DNA of 64,000 nt from Semisulcospira habei (taxonomy: Eukaryota; Mollusca; Gastropoda; Semisulcospiridae). Of the stretch, positions 45,444 to 57,707 are shown piece after piece; within the stretch, counting starts at the first letter, position 1; each line of letters starts with the position of its first letter. Both the position numbers and the translations under genes were made by a program. Below the pieces are notes generated by a model. It made no database searches. It was not told the origin of the DNA and saw nothing but the letters and a program-made list of their open reading frames with translations. The DNA lies in the NCBI GenBank assembly GCA_036245525.1, contig BTPG01000003.1:214854449-214918448 (forward strand), read 5' to 3'.

Positions 45444-48265
45444 ATGACCCATAATGCTCAGACACACGGAAGCCTTCAAACTGGTCACTTGAACATCTAC
45501 CATCTTTTTAACAAGGTGGCCGATTTGAATGTTTTTCTAAACTCGTCTGAACCATTCCACCTGTTTGGTCTTAGTGAGACGCGACTTAACTCCGACATAA
45601 GCGATGAAGCCGTTCACATACCTAACTTTAGCATCACTCGACGTGACCCTCGTGTACTTGGTCAGACTGGGCTTGCCGTAGTACATCCATAACTCAGTCC
45701 AACATTTAGTAAAAAGGCGTGAGGACATAGAAACTCCGGAAGTTGAGTGCATTTGGTTGGAATTTAGGGCTCCAAAAACTAAACCCGTCTTCATCGGCTT
45801 TTGTTATCGTAACCCATCAGCCAAGTTTGAATGGTACGACGATTTCTTGCATGCAGTAGAAAAAGTTGGCCTACCTAACTGTGATGCGTTGCTACTAGGC
45901 GACTTTAACATAGATACGTTAAAGCCCCATACCGCGTGGGATTGCATCACCACACAAACCGGCTTAGAACAATTAGTTTCGGCCCCTACTAGGATCACAA
46001 AAACAACCGCAACACTCATTGATCACATTTACACCAACCGTCCCCTTAGTGTGTTCAATGTTAGTGTTCCTGACCTCAGCATCAGTGATCACTTTCCTAC
46101 TGTGTGTTCCTGGTCAACAAAACTGCCAGTGCATCGTAAGAACGGGCACACAACTATAACGTACCGCTCATTTAAACAGTTTAATCAGTCTGCTTTTCTA
46201 GCAGACCTTGATCAAACACCATTTAATGTCGTTAATAACGAAACTGACCCTGAAAAGGCTCTGACTATTTGGTATCGACTCTTTACAAGAGTACTTAACA
46301 AACACGCCCCTTTACGGCAAAAGCGGGTAAAAAACCACACGTTACCGCCTTGGCTAACGCAAGGAATAATTGAAGCTATGAAATTGAGAAATGACTTAAG
46401 AAGACACAAGCTATTTAACGAATACAAAAAACAACGTAACCGTGTCAAGTCTATGGTACGCAGGGCTCAAAAGTCTCTCTTTGAACGAATGATTAAAGAA
46501 GACAGAGATACTGCCGCACTCTGGCGCGCAGTTAATCTCATCACCCGAGGTAACAGCAAGAAATCGTCAGCCATTCCTTCTAGTATTACTGCAGACATCT
46601 TTAACAAACATTTTTTGTCTGTTGCCGAGTCAATCATACCCTCAAGCGGAAAAACGTCTTACACATGCCCGGAGTCCCTGCTTAACTTCTGTAAGCAGAA
46701 GACTAAGGACAAACCCCCCTTCTCTATACCGCCTCTAGCTGTGTATGAAGTAGGAAAACTGATCGGGTCACTGAAAAACAAAAAATCATCGGGACCTGAC
46801 GAGATCAGTCCTAAAATCCTGAAACTGTCCCTTCCCTATACAGTAGAATCGTTAACGTATATTTATAACTTATGCATCCAACAAAATATATTTCCATCAG
46901 AACTGAAGCAAGCCAAGGTTATCCCTTTGCCTAAATCAAAAGATCTGTCTGATGTTAATAACTATAGACCCATCTCAATATTATCCAGCCTTTCCAAACC
47001 TCTTGAAAGACACGTGCACAAACACCTTTATCAATATTTGGAGAGTCGTAGTCTATTGCACGTATTTCAGTCCGGCTTTCGCCCCAAGCATTCTTGCCAC
47101 ACGGCACTAACAAGACTTATTGATGCGTGGCTAGCATCCATAAATAACTCCCAAATAACTGGGTCGATCTTTATTGATTTTAAGAAAGCTTTTGACCTTG
47201 TAAATCATAACATTCTTTTGTCAAAACTTCAAGCATATCTTTGCAATGCAGGTGCTGTCTCATTGTTCACTTCATATTTAAGCGGAAGGAAGCAAAGAGT
47301 ACTGTTAAATGGATCCTACTCCTCGTATGGTCACGTCAAAAGCGGCGTGCCTCAGGGCTCTGTCCTCGGGCCATTGCTGTTCTGCATATTTATCAATGAC
47401 CTTCCACTACATATTAGTTGCCGCGATATTTCTTGTGACATGTTTGCTGATGACTGCACACTACACACTCCTCACAAAAATGTAGCTGCAATTAACACGC
47501 GTCTGCAGGAAAGCCTGCGCGAGGTCACCGACTGGTGTCATTCCAACTCCATGTCCCTGAATCCGTCAAAAACAGAATGCATGGTTATAACCACACGTGA
47601 AAAGCACCAGCTATGCCCGCTCTCTCTTAGTCTGTCTATAAACGGCAGCCCAATTGAGCAAGTATCACACCACCGCCTCTTGGGGGTCACTATAGATGAT
47701 CAGCTTAAATGGCAACTGCATATTAATAATGTGTGCAAAAGAGTTTCCAGAAGCCTGTATATGTTGTCAAAATTGAAAACAATTACTGACACAGATACGC
47801 GTCTTCTTTTCTACAATGCTCATGTCAAGTCGCACATAGACTATGCATCAACAGTGTGGGATGGTTCTAGTGATGTACATTTGAAGAGGCTGAACTCCCT
47901 ACATAGGAGAGCTGCTAAGCTTATATTTCCCGATCCCGAACTCTCAACTGACGAAAAGCTTAAAACTTTAAAAATTCTCCCTCTATCCCAGCACTTTCAG
48001 TTCAATAAAGGTGTATTGATGTACAAGCTGTACAAGCAATCATGTCCACTGTACTTGAGTTCTTTTTTTCTCAGAACGGACATCTGTAGCTTCTAGACAT
48101 GGACAACAATTCAAAGTACCCCTGCCGCGTATTGATTTATTCAAAACCAGCTTGTCATTCTCGGGAAGTTCATTCTGGAATTCTATTCCTGCAGAAATTA
48201 GAAACGCAAAGACGCTCACCTCATATAGGGATAGCCTCTTCAAACACCTAGAATCTCTGACGTAA
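45444..48265 (+). pseudogene. CR1-C ORF2, endonuclease-reverse transcriptase, two frameshifts
   Basis: Likely start ATG 45444, giving TGHLNIYHLFNK, LSETRLNSD and LGQTGLAV before a +1 slip near 45681. The main frame runs to 48096 with LLLGDFNIDTLK, ATLIDHIYTN, ISDHFPTV, NNYRPISILSSLSKPLE, SGFRPKHSCHTAL, IFIDFKKAFDLVNHN (motif A), SGVPQGSVLGPLLF, MFADDCTLH (motif C), LLGVTIDDQLKWQ and TVWDGSSDVHLK. A T7 run near 48063 then shifts the frame, and the C-terminus continues SVASRHGQQFKVPLPRIDLF and LFKHLESLT to TAA 48263-48265. All catalytic motifs are retained. Both breaks are small slips, so the copy is young. Confidence 0.93.
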
Positions 48266-48376
48266 TCAAATCATTACATTATTGGGATAACTTACACGTG
48301 TGTTCAGATGTGTACATGTGCGTGCTTGTGTGTGTGTGTGTGTGTATGTATGTGTGTGTGTATGTGTGTGTATGTG

Positions 48377-48472
<96 letters not shown>

Positions 48473-48595
48473 CCTTTTTCCCATAGCCGTACCATAATAT
48501 TTGAATGTCAAAGAGTACCTTTGAATACTGCATGTACTGTGTATAATGTTTTTGCCTTCATATGTGTGTGCTCGATATGTTGGGCGCGCGCTCGC

Positions 48596-48630
<35 letters not shown>

Positions 48631-48940
48631 GTATGTGTGACTCTGTGTGTGTGTGTGTGTGTGCGCGTGCGTGCATGCTGTGTGTGTGTGTATGTGTGTG
48701 TGTGTGTCGGCGTGAGAGAGAGAGAGAGAGGGGGGGGGGAGAGATAGCACCTGCATTCATATTTTGCCCTTGCTGTATGAACTTTAATGTACTTAATGAT
48801 TCTTTGTTTATTGCTTTACTTTGTATTTTTACTCATTTTATACTTTTGTGCGTACGCGTATGCGGGTAGGTATGTCTGGAGTGCGTGTCCGAGAGCGTGT
48901 GTTTGTTTTTGTGCGTATGTGCCTGAGTGCGTGCGTGTGT

Positions 48941-48973
<33 letters not shown>

Positions 48974-49006
48974 CGTGCGTGTGTGCATGCGTACTGAATT
49001 GCGGTG

Positions 49007-49048
<42 letters not shown>

Positions 49049-49312
49049 CGTGCATGCGCGGGTTGCGATGTGCATGCGTGCGTACCTGAGTGCGTGTGTG
49101 GGTATGTGTGTGTGTATGTGCGTGGTGCGTGCGTGCGTGAGCGAATGTAGCAGTGCATGCAGCAGTGTGTGGTATGTGTATGTTTACATGTCTATGTCAC
49201 TTATGTAGTAGATGTAGCAACGGCAAGTTTGAAAACTGGTCCTGTTACCAATAACTTCTACCGTTGGAAAATAAAGGTTCATTGTTCATTGTTCATTGTT
49301 CATTGTTCTCTA
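48266..49312 (+). other. CR1-C 3' UTR with expanded microsatellites
   Basis: Contains TG-rich tracts (48331-48378, 48600-48629, 48640-48706, 48945-48971, 49012-49043) and a pure (GA)n at 48379-48470 inside the 3' UTR, then the terminal stem and tail. The expansion makes this 3' UTR about 1 kb, against about 350 bp in copy D. Confidence 0.8.
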
Positions 49313-50465
49313 CATCGCCTACATCGACCATGTCCCCCGTTTCTTGACAGCTAATCTTGCGCCGCGTCAGACTCTGTTCCAGAGAGACAGAAGTCACCTG
49401 ACAGATGAATGCACCAAGCGACTGGCACTCGCCATCAGGTTCGCCGGAGTAGCACGCCGCTCACCGGGATACGATGTGCCGAAAGCGGAACGTCATGCGC
49501 CTACCAACCCTCAAAATCGAGGACCACAGCACTACCAAAATCAGGCTTATGGCAGGGGCACAGGATGGGGACAAGCAAATGGAGGAAACAATTTCAAAGT
49601 CCATACCCATCCCAACCATTCCCACCCCAACCATGCCCACACCAACGCCCACCCCCACAACAACCAAACCCCTCCCAGCCAAGCTAATTCCAACCACGTT
49701 CAAGCCCATTTTCAACAGTCTCAAATTTGCCAAGCCCATTCTCCTCAAACCCAGTTCAACATGTCTGACAATGCCAGACAATGGCGGTCCGTGGCGCAGT
49801 GGTTAAGGCGCCTGCCACCAATGCCAAAGGTGTGCGGTTCGATACCGGGTTCCGGCGTTGGACTTTTCTCCTCTGGTAAGTGTCACCGTTAATTCGGGCG
49901 GACCGTCGGGGTTTCTTTCTCCGGGTACTCCGGTTCTTCCACCCCCCACACTTTGGTACCGGTTTCAGGCCACTTTACAAAATTTCAAATACAAGCGATC
50001 AAAAATCTCTGTAACTTCAGTAGCTGACTGGCCCTTCGTTTGTCTTGTACTGTGCTTGTATTGTGTTTGTCTTAAATGGCGTAATCCGTGTGTTTCGTGA
50101 GTGTGTGTGTTGGGTTTCAGGCGCGGCGCTTTGAGTCGATTTCCCAAAAATTGAGAAAAAGCGCCTATATAATAACGGTATTATTTTATTATTATTATTT
50201 ACAACTCTGCCCAGCCTGGTTACCCCCCGACATTCTGTCCCCAGCAAGGTCACGCCGGGCAGTTCACTCCGTCAGAACGTGAATTTCCGCGCATTCCACC
50301 CTCCGACCAAGGCTCTAACAGCGCCCTTCACGCCCTCACCGCCGCTAATCCCACACCGACCAGAGGGTGGGAGAGCCCTGCAATTACACCCGGATTAGAC
50401 GCAACGCAGAGGATGCGCATGCTTGCGCAGCTCCTACAGCCATTCATTCAGGGCTTTACCGGCTA
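49313..50465 (+). pseudogene. CR1-D ORF1 C-terminal part, split by a SINE
   Basis: The first part (to about 49784) reads YIDHVPRFLTANLAPRQTLF, RDRSHLTDECTKRLALAIR, then a Gln/Asn/His/Pro-rich stretch. The DRSH block aligns with the catalytic DRIH block V of the SGNH esterase in CR1-A, so truncation removed the Ser and Asn blocks. After the SINE the same protein continues at about 50200 with YNSAQPGYPPTFCPQ and ends MLAQLLQPFIQGFTG before TAA near 50466. It demonstrates homology of the ORF1 proteins and marks the SINE as a later insertion. Confidence 0.8.
49785..50200 (+). mobile_element. tRNA-derived SINE with L2-like 3' tail, inserted in CR1-D ORF1
   Basis: The head has an A box TGGCGCAGTGG (49792-49802) and a B box GGTTCGATACC (49836-49846), 33 nt apart, in a tRNA-like context. 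The middle contains CTCCGGGTACTCCGGTTCTTCC, close to the conserved central motif of several animal SINE superfamilies. The 3' part GGCGCTTTGAGTCG ... AAGCGCCTATATAATAA, with a (TTA)n tail, mirrors the L2-like LINE end at 15.6 kb, suggesting that it borrows L2 machinery. The target-site duplication is unclear (at most 4-5 bp). About 415 bp, consistent with a full-length SINE. Confidence 0.85.
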
Positions 50466-51348
50466 ATAATCTCATTAACCCTCCTGTGCATGCAACCACC
50501 GGTGCTGCAAACAGTACATGCTGCAAACAGTACCGATGGATGCATGAACAAGAGGATTAATTGTCCATTGTTGGGTTAATAGGTGGTGTCTACTATTAAC
50601 TGATTAGCTGCGATATCAACTGACAAGAGTTAACCGCATCATTTCCTACAGGGATTTATCTGCCACTAATTTGCTTAACCCCGTTGTGCATGCAACCACC
50701 GATGCTGCAAACAGCACCGGTGGATGCATGAACAAAAGGGTTAATTTTCATTTTTGAACTAGTAGGTGGTGTTCATCACTGATTTACTGACGCTTTAATT
50801 AGACGTTTATATTATTTGGTGATTGTGAACACGAGCACGGCAAGCTGACTGCTATTGTTACAGATGTAACTTGTTCTTACCGTAAATCAGTTAGAGTGAC
50901 TACCAACGTTATTGTCTGCATCCACTGTGCTGTTTATTGATTACTTTGGTTCTACCTTCTAGCCGCGTTGGTCATAAACTGATGTGACAGTAACATTGAG
51001 TGTTACCACCAGAGACTGTGTTAGTTTACACTGTAAAGATTGTGCTCATTTAAGAAAGACTTAATTTTCAGCCTCTTTCGTGTCTTTACATTTAATTAAA
51101 ATTGTACTGGAACGACAAAGAAGGGAACTTAGTGACGGCCGAACATACAGGTGTTCCATGCGGCGTTTCAAGTTGCGTCACTTTTTTCTTGTGGTTCAGT
51201 CACTCCCGCAGCGAGTTTTTGAGAGCTCAGTAGCTTAACTTCTACTTGTTCTCTGGAGGACTTTTATTCAATTACGTGGCCTTTTATCGTTTTATAGTTT
51301 TATAGTATTTTTTATTTCCGTGTTTTTCTGTATTCAATTGTTTCTTCA
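50466..51348 (+). other. CR1-D inter-ORF spacer with two palindromes
   Basis: Two copies of an imperfect palindrome, 50475-50560 and 50675-50744, share TGTGCATGCAACCACCG, GCTGCAAACAG and GGATGCATGAACAA and are bordered by TTAACC/GGTTAA-like ends. Each can fold into a stem of about 25 bp. The rest of the spacer is featureless. A role in ORF2 expression is possible but unproven. Confidence 0.65.
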
Positions 51349-54204
51349 TTGTTTATCTTGTGCACTCTGTATTTTGTAATAAGTCCAAGCGAATTTTCCA
51401 TCAAAGGTGCAGTTATGAGAATAGGGCACCTCAATGTGTTTCATTTGTACAACAAACTAGCCGACATATCTGTATATATCAACGATCCTACACCGTTCCA
51501 CCTGTTTGGACTCAGTGAGACGCGTCTGAGTTCATGTGTAAGCGATGCAGCAATCAGTATCCCCAATTTTTCAGTTATTAGACGAGACCCCTTGTCTCCC
51601 GGTCAAACTGGCATCGCTGTCTATATTCATAATTCTATCCAGCAATCAGTTCATCGACGCGTCGACCTAGAAATGATCGGGGTGGAGTGCGTATGGGTCG
51701 AAGTCAAGTGTCCGAAATCAAAACCGGTATTAATTGGGTACTTATATAGAAATCCCGCCTCAACTTTTGAGTGGTACGATCAGTTTAGTCATAACCTTGA
51801 CAGAGCTTTAAAAAAGAAGGCCGACATTCTTCTATTGGGCGATTTTAATATAGACTTACTTAAGCCGCACCCCGCCTGGGGCTCAACGTCATCTCTGTTT
51901 GGCTTAGTACAGTTAGTGAAATCACCCACCAGAATTACTCCAACTACTTCCACGCTTATAGACCACATATATACTAATAAACCCAAAGCCGTCTCTGACG
52001 TTGATGTCTCAAATCTTAGTGTTAGTGATCATTATCCTGTGGCTTGCTCCTGGTCTTCTAAACTCCCTAAACCAAAAAAGAACGGCCATACAACTATAAC
52101 GTATAGGACATTCAAACACTTCAGGAAAGACGAATTTCTATTTGATCTAGAAAATACTCCTTTTAATAACGTGCTCCTGTCCTATGATCCTAATACCGCC
52201 CTCAGTATTTGGTACTCTCTTTTCCTAAATGTACTTAATAAACATGCTCCTCTACGCGAGAGGAGGGTAAAATCTAACACTCTTCCTCCCTGGCTTACTC
52301 CGGAAATCATGCAGGCGATGGCGCTTAGAAACGATCTACGTAGCAATAAAATGTTCACTGAATATAAGCAACAGCGTAACCGTGTTAAATACATGATCAG
52401 AGAGGCAAGAAAAAAGTTAGTTCGTGACACGGTTAAAGACAGCAAAGATACCTCTACTATATGGCGCCTTCTAAACACACTTACTAGGGGGTCTCCAAGT
52501 ACCGCAACTACCATTCCCACTAATCTTACTGCTGATACATTCAATGACCATTTTCTTTCGATTGCCAAATCTCTAATATCGCCAAGCCAGGATAACACTT
52601 ATCACCGCTCAAATTTGCTGTCTGAGTTTTGTCAACAAAGAACAATGGGCACAGCCCCCTTCAACATCCCTATGTTAGCTGTTCATGAAGTGGGTTTACT
52701 CATAAGTAACCTTCCAAATAAAAAGTCCTCGGGGCCTGATGACATCAGCCCGAAAATACTTAAACTGTCTCTCCCATACATTGTAGAATCCTTAACTTAT
52801 ATTTATAATCTCTGCATCCAGCATAACACTTTTCCTAACGAACTTAAATATGCCAAAGTAATTCCACTTCCAAAAACAAAAGATCGTTCTGATCCTAATA
52901 ATTATCGGCCTATTTCTTTATTATCTGTTTTGTCCAAACCACTGGAAAGGCACGTTCATAAACACCTGCTTGCTTACCTAGAAAACCGTAAGCTCCTCCA
53001 CCCTTTCCAATCCGGATTTCGTCCGCAGCATTCATGCCACACAGCACTTACACGCCTTGTTGACACATGGCTCAAGGGTATGAATAAGTCACAGTTAACA
53101 GGAGTAGTCTATCTGGATTTTAAGAATGCTTTTGATCTGATTAACCATACTATTCTGACTTCTAAGCTTCACACATACCTCAATAACGGAGACGCAGTTG
53201 CTTTTTTCACATCTTACCTTACTAAAAGAAAACAAAAGGTTCTTGTTCATGGCTCATACTCCTCTCTCAAAGATGTAAGCTTCGGTGTGCCCCAAGGGTC
53301 TGTGCTGGGCCCTCTACTGTTTTGCTTATTTATCAATGATTTGCCTCTACATATTACTTGCCAAGATGTACAATGCGACCTTTTTGCTGACGACACCTCA
53401 GTTCATACTACTAGTAAAGATATACAGGTAATTTCCGACAACCTACAACAAAGTCTTCATGAAGTATCAGCTTGGTGTATAAACAATTCTATGGTTGTTC
53501 ATCCAGCCAAAACGAAATCGATGGTAGTCGCCACACGCCAAAAACAGCAGATAATGCCTCTATTACTTAACCTTTCTCTTAAAGGTAGTCAGGTAGAACA
53601 GGTAAATGAACATCGAGTACTGGGGATTAAAATCGACAGTCAGCTAAAATGGCAAGCTCATACAGACGCCTTATGCAAAATAGTAGCCAAAAATCTCTTT
53701 ATGTTATCAAAACTAAAATATTATACTGATTCAGATACCCGTAAACTATTTTATAACGCTCACATACGTTCTTATATCGATTACGCGTCATCGGTATGGG
53801 ATGGGTGTAGTGAGGTCCATTTAAAGAGACTCAATTCCCTTCACAGACGAGCGGCCAAAATAATCTGCCCTGATCAACACCTAAGCACTGAAGAAAAGCT
53901 ATCAAAAGCAGGTCTCCTGCCACTTCAAGATCATTTTAAATATAACAAAGCAATCTTTATGTTCAAAGTGTGGAAACGCAAAACACCTGAGTACATCTCC
54001 ACTTTGTTCCGTAAGTCTGAGTCCAAGCTTGGAAACATCAGAAAGCTTTTCATAGTCCCAAAACCAAGGATCGATCTATATAAAACTAGCTTATCCTTCT
54101 CAGGTGTACTTATCTGGAATGCCCTTCCCGACCATGTAAAATCCGCCTCCTCGCTAGCCTGTTTTAAAAAGGGTCTCTGCAAATATTTTGTGGATCACTC
54201 GTAG
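51349..54204 (+). CDS. CR1-like ORF2, endonuclease-reverse transcriptase (intact)
   Basis: A 951-codon frame without defects. Endonuclease: RIGHLNVFHL (Asn29), LSETRL (Glu57), LLGDFNIDL (Asp165, Asn167), STLIDHIYTN and VSDHYPV (Asp227, His228). RT: NYRPISLLSVLSKPLE, SGFRPQHSCHTALT, YLDFKNAFDLIN (motif A, Asp590), FGVPQGSVLGPLLF (motif B, from 646), DLFADDTSVH (Asp681-Asp682), VLGIKIDSQLKWQ, SSVWDGCSEVHLK and the C-terminal KTSLSFSGVLIWN. ATG 51415 (residue 23, MRIGHLN) is as likely a start as 51349, since other copies begin 8-26 residues before GHLN and the upstream part is hydrophobic and atypical. It is expected to support its own reverse transcription if transcribed, but the copy lacks a 5' end. 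Confidence 0.95.
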   Translation: MFILCTLYFVISPSEFSIKGAVMRIGHLNVFHLYNKLADISVYINDPTPFHLFGLSETRLSSCVSDAAISIPNFSVIRRDPLSPGQTGIAVYIHNSIQQSVHRRVDLEMIGVECVWVEVKCPKSKPVLIGYLYRNPASTFEWYDQFSHNLDRALKKKADILLLGDFNIDLLKPHPAWGSTSSLFGLVQLVKSPTRITPTTSTLIDHIYTNKPKAVSDVDVSNLSVSDHYPVACSWSSKLPKPKKNGHTTITYRTFKHFRKDEFLFDLENTPFNNVLLSYDPNTALSIWYSLFLNVLNKHAPLRERRVKSNTLPPWLTPEIMQAMALRNDLRSNKMFTEYKQQRNRVKYMIREARKKLVRDTVKDSKDTSTIWRLLNTLTRGSPSTATTIPTNLTADTFNDHFLSIAKSLISPSQDNTYHRSNLLSEFCQQRTMGTAPFNIPMLAVHEVGLLISNLPNKKSSGPDDISPKILKLSLPYIVESLTYIYNLCIQHNTFPNELKYAKVIPLPKTKDRSDPNNYRPISLLSVLSKPLERHVHKHLLAYLENRKLLHPFQSGFRPQHSCHTALTRLVDTWLKGMNKSQLTGVVYLDFKNAFDLINHTILTSKLHTYLNNGDAVAFFTSYLTKRKQKVLVHGSYSSLKDVSFGVPQGSVLGPLLFCLFINDLPLHITCQDVQCDLFADDTSVHTTSKDIQVISDNLQQSLHEVSAWCINNSMVVHPAKTKSMVVATRQKQQIMPLLLNLSLKGSQVEQVNEHRVLGIKIDSQLKWQAHTDALCKIVAKNLFMLSKLKYYTDSDTRKLFYNAHIRSYIDYASSVWDGCSEVHLKRLNSLHRRAAKIICPDQHLSTEEKLSKAGLLPLQDHFKYNKAIFMFKVWKRKTPEYISTLFRKSESKLGNIRKLFIVPKPRIDLYKTSLSFSGVLIWNALPDHVKSASSLACFKKGLCKYFVDHS

Positions 54205-54876
<672 letters not shown>

Positions 54877-54947
<71 letters not shown>

Positions 54948-55029
54948 CACACACACACTCACACACACACACACACACACACGCACGCACGCACACGTAC
55001 GCACGCACGAACGCACACACACACACACT
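54877..55029. repeat. (TC)n then imperfect (AC)n
   Basis: TC repeat to about 54943, then AC/ACGC-rich repeat to 55029. Confidence 0.97.
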
Positions 55030-56159
55030 TCAATTTTATTTCGGAGTGAAAGTAATGAGCTCAGCCTGACACTGTAAACACAGCCGTCAAAAGAGAGCGC
55101 TGAGCAGCAGGGCCATCTTGCTAAGATGAGACGAGATGTACTAAAAATTAATGGCTCAGATATGTGTGCTAAGTTATTTTATAAACAACACCAATAACAA
55201 AAAATCTTTCCCGGCTCTGCAGGTACAGATAGCTTTTGTGACGCTGTGCTTGCTGATGCTCATTTCAACGTACATTTTGTGTTGATCCGGCGCGTTCTTG
55301 TAGATCTGCGACGGTTGATGCACAGATGCAACCTGACCGGCATTACTGCCAGTTGTGTGATAAATACGAACAACATCAATGACACTTGACGCAAACTTGC
55401 TTTGCTTCGATCATGACCGTTATTGACAAAGCTTTATCCTGGCAGAAAATGTAGGCTTGTAGAATTTGCAACGCATTCAGTCTTATCACGCGCGCTGCTG
55501 TCCGCCATATTGTCCAAGCGAAGAGAAAGCTTGTGGGACCCAGCAACAGTTACTAGGGGGCGTGGCTTGTGATGCGCTCGCTCTGTGAGGTCTATGCACT
55601 GTGCCCTTTATAGAGCTACCTGACGCATTGGCAAATCTGCATGCATTTTTAAATAGGAGATATTTCCATATCAGAATCAGGCCAAAGACAAAAGGTTGAG
55701 ATAATTGACAGAGGACAGCCCAAATACATAAAAGGGACTTTATGGGATTATGGCTCACATATAGAAGAGACTTTGTGGGTTACAGTTCAGCCCATCTTGT
55801 TTTCTTTGTGTCTTTGTGGCATACAGGATGTAACGCCGGCTACCATCGTTGGAAGAACAACTGCTACACTTTTGTGATGAACCGTAGGAGGAAATGGACT
55901 GAAGCACAAGTAAACTAATCGTTTTTCTACATTCATAAGCCGTTTACAGTGCGCAAAAAAATCCGCGGCCGACGTTGGCCCGCACACAGCTGTGCTCTCC
56001 CCAAATGTGGTCAAGGACTGTGGACGATTACGTATTAATCCAACGCGCAGGAAGTATTCAGGCTGAAGACGCAATCGGCCTGAAGACTCGTTGCGCATTG
56101 TGTTAACACGCAATCGTGTACAAAACGGACGCTGAGAGAAACAGAGACAGAGACAGAGT
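55030..56159. other. unassigned sequence
   Basis: No gene recognised. It contains the 21-bp phrase shared in inverse with 37048-37068 (at 55529-55549), followed by AGGGGGCGTGGC. Confidence 0.5.
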
Positions 56160-56170
56160 GCGTGTGCGTG

Positions 56171-56238
<68 letters not shown>

Positions 56239-56443
56239 CTCGCGTGTGTGTGTGTGTGTGTGTGTTTTGGTTGTGCGTGTGTGTGTGTGTGTTTTGTGTG
56301 TGCGTGTGCTTGTGTGTGTGTGTGTTTGTGTATGTGTGTATTGTGTATACGAGTGTGCGTGTTTGTGTGTGTATATGTGTGTTGTGTATGCGTGTGTGTG
56401 TTGTGTGTGTGTGAGTGTGTGTGTGTGTGCGCGTGTGTGTGTT
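56160..56443. repeat. imperfect (TG)n
   Basis: TG repeat with GC, TT and TA interruptions over about 280 bp. Confidence 0.95.
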
Positions 56444-56486
<43 letters not shown>

Positions 56487-56560
56487 TAATAATGTATATT
56501 TTTTACGGCCCCTATACTTTCGATAGAAAAGCTCTAGGCGCCGTACAAATGACATGCTAA
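56444..56560 (-). mobile_element. LINE or SINE 3' end with (TTA)n tail (minus)
   Basis: Read on the minus strand, GTACGGCGCCTAGAGC leads through GTATAGGGGCCGTAAAAAAT into a (TTA)n tail (56493-56444), which abuts (TG)n. The GCGCCTAGAGC box resembles the GCGCTTAGAGC box of the L2-like element at 15.6 kb. The body upstream (56561-56777) is not recognised. Confidence 0.55.
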
Positions 56561-56777
56561 CATACATACACCGTGCATCCTACAACACATAATTATTCCG
56601 TAATATACATACACACTCACGCAACAAGATATACGAGGAAAATAAGTACGTACTAAAGCGGTCAGTCGTGAACACTGAGCACGTCTGTTTCGCTACAAAT
56701 ACCGGTACAGTAGGGGCATAATTGTCACTTTTCTATCCATGCCACCACGATGAAGCCTAAAGCCAGTAGATCAAGGC

Positions 56778-57473
56778 CGGGAGCTAGCATGGCTGCAGGA
56801 TGGAATTTCCAGACGAGAAGTTTGGAGACGTCTTGGGGTGTCCCATTCAGTGTTCCAGAGGCAGCTGGCACTATTCCAAGAAACTGAAAGGGCAGAACGA
56901 CCACCCTGCTCAGGACGCCCGCGCTGCACCAGCAGAAGGGAGGACATATACCTCTGTGTCGCGACTCTGCGCGACCGAACTGTCACGTCAACCACTCTGC
57001 GAAGTCAACTGACGCAAGCTGCAAACGTTAACGTCAGCAGAAGCACAGTCTGCCGACGTCTGCGCGAAATTGGCCTGGCTTCATGCAGAGCAGCAGTGAG
57101 AATGCCCCTCACTCCAGCTCATCGCAGAGCCCGGGTTGCCTGGTGTCGTCAACATGTGATGTGGAACAGACTCCGTGGACTCATGTTCTTTTGACGTCAA
57201 GGTGAGGGTCTGGACACACCAGGCCGAGCGATTAACGAATTGATGAGTCCAAGAGGTGGATTGCTACGGAGGAGGCTCAGTCATGGTCTAGGCAGGCTTT
57301 GGCAGGGAAGGCAGGACATCCGAGGCACTCTGACTGGACTGCGCTATCATGAAAAGATTGTGCAGCCCCTCATCCAGCCAGCTCTTCAAGCAACAGGCGA
57401 CAATACTATTCTGCACGACGACAACGCTCGACCTCATCGCTCCCATGTGGTGGATGAGTACCTTGAGCAACGG
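56778..57473 (+). pseudogene. Tc1-like transposase relic
   Basis: Fragments of a Tc1/mariner transposase appear in order: SVFQRQLALFQETERAERPP, GRPRCTSRREDIYLCVATLR, DRTVTSTTLRSQLTQAANV, STVCRRLREIGLASCRAAV and MPLTPAHRRARVAWCRQH (helix-turn-helix and linker), then a stop and deletion where the first catalytic Asp should be. It continues with LTGLRYHEKIVQPLIQPALQ and LHDDNARPHRSHVVDEYLEQ, which retains the second catalytic Asp region. The C-terminus with the third acidic residue is missing because the LINE at 57474 begins there. No terminal inverted repeats were seen. It is non-functional. Confidence 0.88.
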
Positions 57474-57707
57474 GGTGATGCCAAGCGCATAGTGCGACAC
57501 TGACCACCGCCTTGCCCACTGCAAACTCAGGCTCCACCTCACGCCAAAACATAAGAAAGGAGCCCCCCCCCCCCCCAACCCCTCCCCCCAAAAAAAAACA
57601 ACTTGATGTTGCCAGCCTTCGGCATTACGACGTGAAAGCTGCCTTTCAGTCAAATTTACAGCGCATGCTCAAAGACACAGCTAACCCAACAGATCCCTCC
57701 CCTGAAA

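Larger units (their letters stand above)
44512..49312 (+). mobile_element. CR1-like LINE, copy C (5'-truncated, nearly intact ORF2)
   Basis: Starts inside ORF1 right after (CT)n and includes a spacer, ORF2 with two frameshifts (45444-48265), and a 3' UTR swollen by (TG)n and (GA)n tracts. It ends with the conserved stem GCAACGGCAAG ... CTACCGTTG, AAATAAAG and four TTCATTG units. Copy D begins directly at its tail. Confidence 0.9.
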
